From NCBI RefSeq assembly GCF_000220705.2, contig NZ_CP023202.1, forward strand, positions 4,804,501 through 4,868,500: a DNA stretch of 64,000 bases. Reading direction: 5' to 3'. The notes beneath the pieces were generated by a model, which saw nothing but the letters and a program-made list of their open reading frames with translations, ran no database searches and was not told the origin of the DNA. The stretch is from Streptomyces xinghaiensis S187. Lineage in GTDB: Bacteria; Actinomycetota; Actinomycetes; Streptomycetales; Streptomycetaceae. The position numbers and the translations under genes are program-made. Shown here one piece after another: positions 58,882-64,000 of this stretch (positions are counted from its first letter, which is position 1; each line of letters opens with the position of its first letter).

Positions 58882-60126
58882 TCAGGCGTGGACGTTGAGG
58901 TGAGCCGCGAGCGTCCGCATCTCCTTCGTCAGCGTCCGCTTACGCGTCGACAGGATGTCCCCCATCACATAGCGGGCCATCGGCTGATGCTGGAGCCAGG
59001 TCCCGGACATGCGCCGGATACGGGCCAGTTCGTTCATCGCGTCCTGCGTCGACCCGAGCCGGACGTGCGCCTGTGCCACGTCCAGCCGGTGCCGATTCCA
59101 GTTGATCTTGGAGGGCCGGCCGACTTTGCTCATGGCTGAGCGGGTCAGCACGCCCTCATCCGCGCGGCGCAGCACACCCCGGGAGTCACCGGCCAGGGCC
59201 AGGTCCTCTACGGCCTTGAGTTCCGTGGTGACCGGCCCGAAGGTCGCCCAGTGCGTGCGGTAGTCGGAGACTTCGGTACCCACGGCGCTCGCTGCCGTGG
59301 CCGCCATCCGGCGCGCCTCCTCGGCCTCGTCCGGCCGGTTGTTCCGCACCTGCGCGGACGCGATGCGCAGGCACAGCTCTCCCCACGCCGCGATCTGCCC
59401 CGCCGGCGCCGAGGACATCCGTGGCTCGATCTGGTCCGCCGTGGCCGCCGCCAGGCGCGCGCAGTCATCGAACCGGTCTTGGCGGAGCAGGAGCCAGCAC
59501 AGGCCGATGACCCCGGTCACCGCGGTCAGCTTCTCCTCCATCTCCCGCGCGACACGGATTGCCTCCGTGAGGGCCTGATAGGCCACGTCGTACTGGCGCA
59601 CCTGCGTCAGGTACTTCCCAGCCAGCAGCAGGGCGTGGGCCCGCACTCGGACAGCTTCCCGGCGCTCGTCCCCGTCCGCCGTCGCTGCGGCGGCCTCCGC
59701 CGCCGTGAGGAGCCCGGGCAGCATCCGTGCGACGGACTCATACCGGTCCGAGTCGTACAGTGCGAGACCGTCCTCGATCCGCCGCCGGAGCTCCGGGAGT
59801 TCGTCCACCCGACCCGGATCGGCCAGCGTCTCCGTGATGCCCACCGGAGGCATGAGGGCCTGCCGCAGCTGCGTGAGAAGTTGGCGGTTCGCCCCATCCT
59901 CGACAACCGGCCGCGGCGCACCCGGCGCGAACAGTGCCGATGTGGGGATGCCGAGCGCACGGGCGATCGCGTGCAGTGTCTCCACCCGCGCGCTACCACC
60001 CTGCTCGATCTTCCTGATCACGCCCACCGACAGGCCGGCGTCCTCCGCGAGTGTCTCCTGGCTCAGACCGGCAGTCCGCCGGTGCGCACGAACAGTGTCT
60101 CCCAGGGCAGTTGAGGTGTGATCCAT
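58882..60126 (-). CDS. XRE-type regulator with TPR-like domain
   Basis: 414-aa regulator. The N-terminal XRE helix-turn-helix reads LGDTVRAHRRTAGLSQETLAEDAGLSVGVIRKIEQG (about 8-43). The remainder is a helical, TPR-like sensor domain. GAGGG precedes the ATG at 60126. In Streptomyces this class controls adjacent small operons, often with anti-sigma-like ATPases. It sits immediately upstream of the ATPase/radical SAM cassette on the same strand and is its probable regulator. Confidence 0.9.
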   Translation of the reverse strand: MDHTSTALGDTVRAHRRTAGLSQETLAEDAGLSVGVIRKIEQGGSARVETLHAIARALGIPTSALFAPGAPRPVVEDGANRQLLTQLRQALMPPVGITETLADPGRVDELPELRRRIEDGLALYDSDRYESVARMLPGLLTAAEAAAATADGDERREAVRVRAHALLLAGKYLTQVRQYDVAYQALTEAIRVAREMEEKLTAVTGVIGLCWLLLRQDRFDDCARLAAATADQIEPRMSSAPAGQIAAWGELCLRIASAQVRNNRPDEAEEARRMAATAASAVGTEVSDYRTHWATFGPVTTELKAVEDLALAGDSRGVLRRADEGVLTRSAMSKVGRPSKINWNRHRLDVAQAHVRLGSTQDAMNELARIRRMSGTWLQHQPMARYVMGDILSTRKRTLTKEMRTLAAHLNVHA

Positions 60127-60354
60127 ACCGGAGCCCTCCGTCTCGACCTAGACACTCGAAACGGTACTGCGGACAGCGCCCCGTGCTACCCCGAACAACA
60201 GAGGGCGCGGTTCCGGCCCTTGCCTCGATCTTGCGTGAGGTGCCGCCACCAAGCCGGCGGAGCCTCACCCGGCACGCGCGCCTGGACCGGAGGAGAACCT
60301 TCCGCGGGCCTCGCCCAGTGGCTCTCGGCCGCTGGCTGATGCGGTCGAGACTGC

Positions 60355-60383
60355 GGGACTTCCCCGCGTGCGCGGGGAGCAGG
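60355..60383. repeat. Solitary CRISPR-repeat-like hairpin
   Basis: The 29-base segment has a TCCCCGCG/CGCGGGGA stem; on the minus strand it begins CCTGCTCCCCGCGCACGCGG and ends GGGAAGTCCC, very like type I-E repeats of actinobacteria. No second copy is found at the 61-base spacing expected of an array, and no cas gene is in view. It lies just past the nuclease stop at 60415, so a terminator is the other explanation. Confidence 0.45.
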
Positions 60384-60414
60384 GGGTGGTGTGCCGGTGA
60401 TCCTTCGTCGTCGG

Positions 60415-61821
60415 CTACCAGTCGGCCACCGGCCGCAGAACCAGCGCCTCGGAGGTGTATGCGTACTCCCACCAATACAGGTGGTACGCCTCCTTCGGCT
60501 CATCGACCGGGTGGTGCGACCGTAGGGAGCAGACGAGCAGTTCGCTTTCAGCGACCTGGCCCGGCCACTCGTCCGAGGTCGGACTGCCGTCCTTGCCGCA
60601 GTACGGGTTGCTCACCACAAGGCCAGTGACCCACTCCGTAGGCGTGCCGTCGGCCTCCTCCAGCTCCAGGGCGCTGTGCGAGACGACGTAACCGACAGCC
60701 TCCAACGTCATCCTGTCCATGAGGTGATGCCGCACGATGCTCGCGCTGCTCAGCGGACGGAAGTAGCTGAACACCGCCGCGTCGAACTGCTCGAACAGGT
60801 GCCGGATCGGCTGGAAGTCCACGGGAACGCCGGGTAGCTGGAACGACAGGTGGCAGTCGTAGACCGGCCGGAGGTGATGCATGGCGATGCTCGCGGTGAG
60901 GGTGTAGAAGCCTCCGCCCTGGCAGGTGTCGAAGTAGGTGACCTGCTCAGTGCCGTGTGCGTCCTCCAGGGTCTTCTCGCGCTTCTTCCAAGTACGCAGC
61001 GCCTGGGTGAACTCTCGCGCGCCAACACCATGCCAGTTCGCGCCGGACTGCTGGATGTTCCATCGCGGCTCGGCGCTGGTCCACCCCATCGAGTCCAGTC
61101 CGTACAGCAGCTCCACGATGCCGTCCTCGTTGGACGGCCTGACCGGAACGTCGAGAGAAACGCCACTGCCGTTGCCGAACGCCCAGTCCACGTCGGGCAG
61201 TTCCTCGGTGAAGACGAATTCCCCGAACCCGCCGCCGGACGTGACGTACGGCAGCGGCTGCAGGTCACGGTCGAGCAGCCGCACCCCAGAACCCGGCAGG
61301 TCCGTGGCCGGTCGGCGCCGGCGCCGGGGTTTCGGGACAGCGGCCAGGTGCACGCGGCCGTGGGTGATCAGTTCCTCCCGCTTCACCTGCAGGAGGTTGA
61401 CCAGCGACCTCGGCGTGCTCAGAACCTGCGTCAGCTCCTCTTCGCCGAGCAGCAGGATCGTCCCCCGGTCCCGGCGCACCCGTAGCTCGTCCACGGCCGA
61501 GTCGATGAAGCCGTTCACGCTGATGATGACGCCGATGACAGCAGACGAGGCGGTCCGGTCCATCCGTGACCGGACCGCGTCGAAGACTTCGGTGCCGACT
61601 GGCCTGTTGTGCCACTTGGCCTCGATCAGGTACCAGGTCTCCCCATAGCGGGCCACCAGGTCTGTCTGCCGCGGTTTCGCGGCGGATGCGTTGCGGTCCA
61701 CCCGGAAGTGTGCCCGCCTGAACAACTGCTCCAGCAGCACTTCCAGCTGGTAGCCCCGTCTGTGCGCGGAGGATAATGCTCCCAGCTGCTTGAAGTCCGC
61801 CAGCAGCGATGACCCGCCCAT
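60415..61821 (-). CDS. PD-(D/E)XK restriction-endonuclease-like protein (Mrr type)
   Basis: 468-aa protein from the ATG at 61821. The N-terminal domain is Mrr-like: GYQLEVLLEQLFRRAHF, then DLVARYGETWYLIEAKW with Asp and the Glu-x-Lys of the catalytic core. A long C-terminal region, residues about 170-468, with no clear homology may recognise a target. Codon 16 (61774-61776) is TTA, unusual for a non-regulatory gene and a sign of recent acquisition or bldA control. A restriction role is plausible, but no methylase is visible. Confidence 0.85.
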   Translation of the reverse strand: MGGSSLLADFKQLGALSSAHRRGYQLEVLLEQLFRRAHFRVDRNASAAKPRQTDLVARYGETWYLIEAKWHNRPVGTEVFDAVRSRMDRTASSAVIGVIISVNGFIDSAVDELRVRRDRGTILLLGEEELTQVLSTPRSLVNLLQVKREELITHGRVHLAAVPKPRRRRRPATDLPGSGVRLLDRDLQPLPYVTSGGGFGEFVFTEELPDVDWAFGNGSGVSLDVPVRPSNEDGIVELLYGLDSMGWTSAEPRWNIQQSGANWHGVGAREFTQALRTWKKREKTLEDAHGTEQVTYFDTCQGGGFYTLTASIAMHHLRPVYDCHLSFQLPGVPVDFQPIRHLFEQFDAAVFSYFRPLSSASIVRHHLMDRMTLEAVGYVVSHSALELEEADGTPTEWVTGLVVSNPYCGKDGSPTSDEWPGQVAESELLVCSLRSHHPVDEPKEAYHLYWWEYAYTSEALVLRPVADW

Positions 61822-62328
61822 TCTCACGCCTTTCCCCCCACCGGCTGCCATGGGCTTCCCCCGTTTCTGGCCCTTGACGACGGAAGATCTCCGGCGCGAT
61901 GGCCGGGCGAGAGCGTAGCCGATCGCACGTCATGCAGGGGGCCGGTCTGGCAGCGGTGGCTGCGTGACCGTGACCTGGTGGGATGAGATCACGTGGAAGC
62001 CGCCTGCCGTGTGCCGGATGTCGCCCCCGGACGGGCATGGGTTGCGTCGAAGAGGCCCGCCGAGCGTGGTCACGGCGCTTCCCGTACGTCCGGTGGGGCG
62101 CCTGTCTTCGCTGTGTGCGGCGGCCTCAGCAGGGCGGACCGTGCGTCCCGCGCTTGCGGGGGCAAGGTCCATCTCCGCCGCCCAGGAGCCATGAGGGTCA
62201 CGCCCTCCGCTGGCGCGCGGGACCATTTTGCTGGTGATCAGGACGGACGGGTCCCGGCCCGTCGGCAGAGCTCCAACACCGGCAGGTAAGTCCATCCTCG
62301 TAGGCGACTTGACCTTCGGACGGCGCGG
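61822..62328. other. 507-bp intergenic region
   Basis: Upstream of the nuclease at 61821 and downstream of the second nuclease. No gene is supported. A CRISPR-repeat-like segment lies at 62141-62170. Confidence 0.5.
62141..62170. repeat. Second CRISPR-repeat-like segment
   Basis: The plus strand begins GTGCGTCCCGCGCTTGCGGG and ends GGCAAGGTCC. It shares the start, central CCCGCGC-GCGGGG and GGTCC end of I-E-type repeats, but is two bases longer. Like the segment at 60355 it is alone. The two flank the Mrr-like gene in opposite orientations. Confidence 0.35.
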
Positions 62329-63090
62329 TCAGAGGGCCGGCCGCGCACGCCCAGGCCGCCCCGCCGACTCGCCGGACCTGCCGCGCCTCGGCGTTCGACT
62401 GGGCAGGCGCAGCAACTCATGCAGTGGGAGGCCGTGTTCGGCCCATCGGCGCAGCCGGTCGCGGTCGATCCAGTGGATGCGGTGCCGGTCGCCCCAGGCC
62501 ATGGCGTCACGGGTGAGGGAACCGTTGGTCACGACGACGGCGTGGTCCGCGCGGTGCACGGGACCGGCCGTTCCCTTGACCTGGTACATCACCTGCACAC
62601 CCACCTTGCCGCCGACTGTGGTGTGCTTGGCCTGCAGGACGATCCGGCCGCGCTGCCGGTCCTGGCCGATGACGTCGGCGGCCTGGTCGCCCTGTTGGCC
62701 GACCTGCCGCGCCTGCCAGCCGTCCCGGATGAGCAGGTCCCGCAGGGCGTGCTCGAACTGCCGGTCGTCCAGGGCGTCGATCTGCGTGAGCGTGAGCCGC
62801 AGGGCCGCGAGCCGCTCCGACCGCTCCCGCCGTGCCCGCAGGGAGCGCGACAGGCGCCAGGTCCCGTAAGCGCAGGCGCATGCGGCGAGGGCGGCGACGA
62901 CGGGCCAGTGGTCAAGCATCGTGTCCCACACGGCGATTGCCACGTCGGTGAGGACGGCTGCCGCGGCCAGGGCTGCCACCCCGGCCGCGGCGTACTCCCC
63001 GGTGCCCCGCGGCTTCCGCAGCCCCGGCCACCTCAACAACTTCTGCTGCGGCCCGCGACGTGGTCGGAGGCCGGGGCGGCGCCCGGGCAT
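62329..63090 (-). CDS. Membrane-anchored Mrr-like nuclease
   Basis: 253-aa protein. Two hydrophobic helices in residues 33-75 (GVAALAAAAVLTDVAIAVW and WPVVAALAACACAYG) anchor it, and a basic linker leads to an Mrr_cat domain: DDRQFEHALRDLLIRDGW, GDQAADVIG (catalytic Asp) and VLQAKH, with Gln in place of the usual Glu of ExK. This membrane-anchored class is common in Streptomyces. Its start shares one base with the preceding stop. Confidence 0.87.
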   Translation of the reverse strand: MPGRRPGLRPRRGPQQKLLRWPGLRKPRGTGEYAAAGVAALAAAAVLTDVAIAVWDTMLDHWPVVAALAACACAYGTWRLSRSLRARRERSERLAALRLTLTQIDALDDRQFEHALRDLLIRDGWQARQVGQQGDQAADVIGQDRQRGRIVLQAKHTTVGGKVGVQVMYQVKGTAGPVHRADHAVVVTNGSLTRDAMAWGDRHRIHWIDRDRLRRWAEHGLPLHELLRLPSRTPRRGRSGESAGRPGRARPAL

Positions 63091-63296
63091 CAGGGGACCG
63101 CCGGCGCGGAGACCGAAGGCTTCGGCGCGGTCGGCTGGGGAATCTCCTCCTCACCGAAGCCGAAGACCTGTCCCCACAGGACGATCAGGCCGAATATCCC
63201 GGCGATGGTCCAGCCGCTCATCCCCTTGGCCCGAGGCCGCGGATTGCGCCGTACGTAACTGCGGACACGGTGGTGGCCCGGAGGCACCTTCTCCAT
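63090..63296 (-). CDS. Small single-pass membrane protein
   Basis: 68-aa protein from the ATG at 63296 after GGGGAAGC. A basic N-terminus precedes one helix (WTIAGIFGLIVLWGQVFGF) and a Pro-rich tail. Its TGA shares a base with the next gene's ATG, so it is translationally coupled to the membrane nuclease and may be its partner. Confidence 0.65.
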   Translation of the reverse strand: MEKVPPGHHRVRSYVRRNPRPRAKGMSGWTIAGIFGLIVLWGQVFGFGEEEIPQPTAPKPSVSAPAVP

Positions 63297-63678
63297 CTTC
63301 TGCTTCCCCTCTCCCCGCCGGGCCGCCCCATGCGACCCGGCCCCTGAGAAAAGGGGTAGCAACGGGCACTGACAAGATCTGATGCCTCATCAGCAAGATC
63401 CCCGCCCGGGCAGGGAGAACCGGCCACGGCAGCCGTCGGCGGGCGCCGTGCATGCAGAGCAGCGGCCCCGGCCCGGTGACCTCTCGATACGCCCCTGGAG
63501 TCCGGTCGGTCGAGGGCCCTGGGCACACCGAGACCCCCGTGGCCCGATGTACGAAACGGCCCCCACCTGCGACAACACGGCCGACAGCACCGTCAGACCG
63601 GCGACCGCAGTTGACGGGAAATGACGGCGCGGGGATCCGGCTCCGGTGCGCCGGAGGCGCCCCTCGGGAGGCCGGGGC
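63297..63678. other. Intergenic, no gene seen
   Basis: Between the small membrane protein and the TetR gene. No convincing frame, promoter or hairpin was recognised. Confidence 0.5.
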
Positions 63679-64000
63679 TCAGCGAGTGGCGGGCGCCTCC
63701 GTGCCGACGAGCGGGGCGAGGTAGCGGTGGAGCGCCGCCTTCAGTTCGGTGACATACGCCTCGCGCTCCGCGCCCTCGTGGCTCATGGCCAGCTCCATCC
63801 CCGAGGTGAAGAAGGTGTAGGCCAGCATGGCCACGCGTGCGCACTGCTCCGGGGGCAGGCCGGGGGCGCGCAGGGCGATCAGCTCGGCCGTGCGGGCCCG
63901 GAAGACGCTGTCGAGCGCCGCGTGCTCGTCGGCGAGGGCCGCGGGCGCCCCGGGGGCGTGCATGAGGGCGAGCGAGGCGGGGTTGTGGCAGATGAAGCCG
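63679..64000 (-). CDS. TetR-family regulator, C-terminal part only
   Basis: The frame enters from the right edge and ends at 63679. The visible 106 residues (FICHNPASLALMHAPG, LRAPGLPPEQCARVAMLAYTFFTSGMELAMSHEG) match the helical ligand domain of TetR/AcrR regulators. The helix-turn-helix would lie beyond the window. Ligand and target are unknown. Confidence 0.75.
   Translation of the reverse strand, partial: GFICHNPASLALMHAPGAPAALADEHAALDSVFRARTAELIALRAPGLPPEQCARVAMLAYTFFTSGMELAMSHEGAEREAYVTELKAALHRYLAPLVGTEAPATR

Noticed and set aside
60355..60383. A CRISPR array
   Set aside because: Only one copy is present at this site. The sequence 61 bases before and after does not repeat it, and no cas genes are nearby.

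Overview
The window is high-GC actinobacterial DNA. Its GC-biased codons, AGGAG-type ribosome sites, frequent GTG starts, stop/start overlaps, rare TTA codons and families such as LAL regulators and DUF993 point to a Streptomyces chromosome. All assignments come from reading translated sequence and motifs; no database was searched.

Region 1 (1-20.4 kb, perhaps to 21.5 kb) is a terpenoid biosynthetic cluster, most likely for an indole meroterpenoid. Two divergent LAL-type LuxR regulators come first. A plus-strand block follows: an unusual polyprenyl-transferase, a tryptophan-2,3-dioxygenase-like domain fused to an FAD epoxidase-type monooxygenase, a GGPP-synthase-type enzyme, a P450, a [3Fe-4S] ferredoxin, an aromatic FAD hydroxylase, a limonene-epoxide-hydrolase-fold protein, an acyl-CoA-dehydrogenase-fold flavin monooxygenase (XiaF type) and a seven-helix PaxB/Pyr4-type terpene cyclase. 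A convergent LuxR regulator and an ispH-dxs-ispG precursor operon complete it. The expected order is MEP flux, then polyprenyl diphosphate, prenylation of an aromatic (indole) acceptor, epoxidation, membrane cyclisation and oxidative tailoring. All three cluster regulators carry a TTA codon, suggesting bldA control. This is the best candidate for an undescribed system, chiefly because of the dioxygenase-monooxygenase fusion.

Region 2 (20.7-38.1 kb) is mixed: an IclR regulator, an LmbE-type deacetylase, an SDR-TetR operon with twin operators, a single-chain heterodimer-like ABC exporter, an orphan sugar-binding lipoprotein, a secreted S37-type tripeptidyl aminopeptidase, lipoproteins, a Tat-exported GH3 glycosidase, a small secreted protein and an ArsR-like regulator.

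Region 3 (38.2-47.1 kb) is a LacI-controlled sugar catabolic locus: two TIM-barrel isomerases, LacI, a DUF6807 protein, a Gfo/Idh/MocA dehydrogenase, a DUF993 aldolase-like protein and ribokinase. GAAAGCGCTTTC-type palindromes lie before two of the transcription units. An anti-sigma-type ATPase and a small basic protein sit inside it.

Region 4 (47.3-54.4 kb) is housekeeping: RecD2-type helicase, citrate synthase, then copper efflux (CopA, CopZ) behind a CsoR-type operator. The gap between citrate synthase and copA holds a set of hairpins, two with identical 12-nt loops on different stems.

Region 5 (54.7-64 kb) looks accessory. A minus-strand cassette runs from an XRE/TPR regulator and an anti-sigma-type ATPase through two tiny proteins to a radical SAM/SPASM enzyme, a thymidylate-kinase-like protein, an endonuclease/exonuclease/phosphatase and a MazG-like pyrophosphohydrolase. 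Two PD-(D/E)XK (Mrr-like) nucleases, two isolated CRISPR-repeat-like sequences and the end of a TetR regulator follow. No tRNA, rRNA, insertion sequence or true CRISPR array was recognised.
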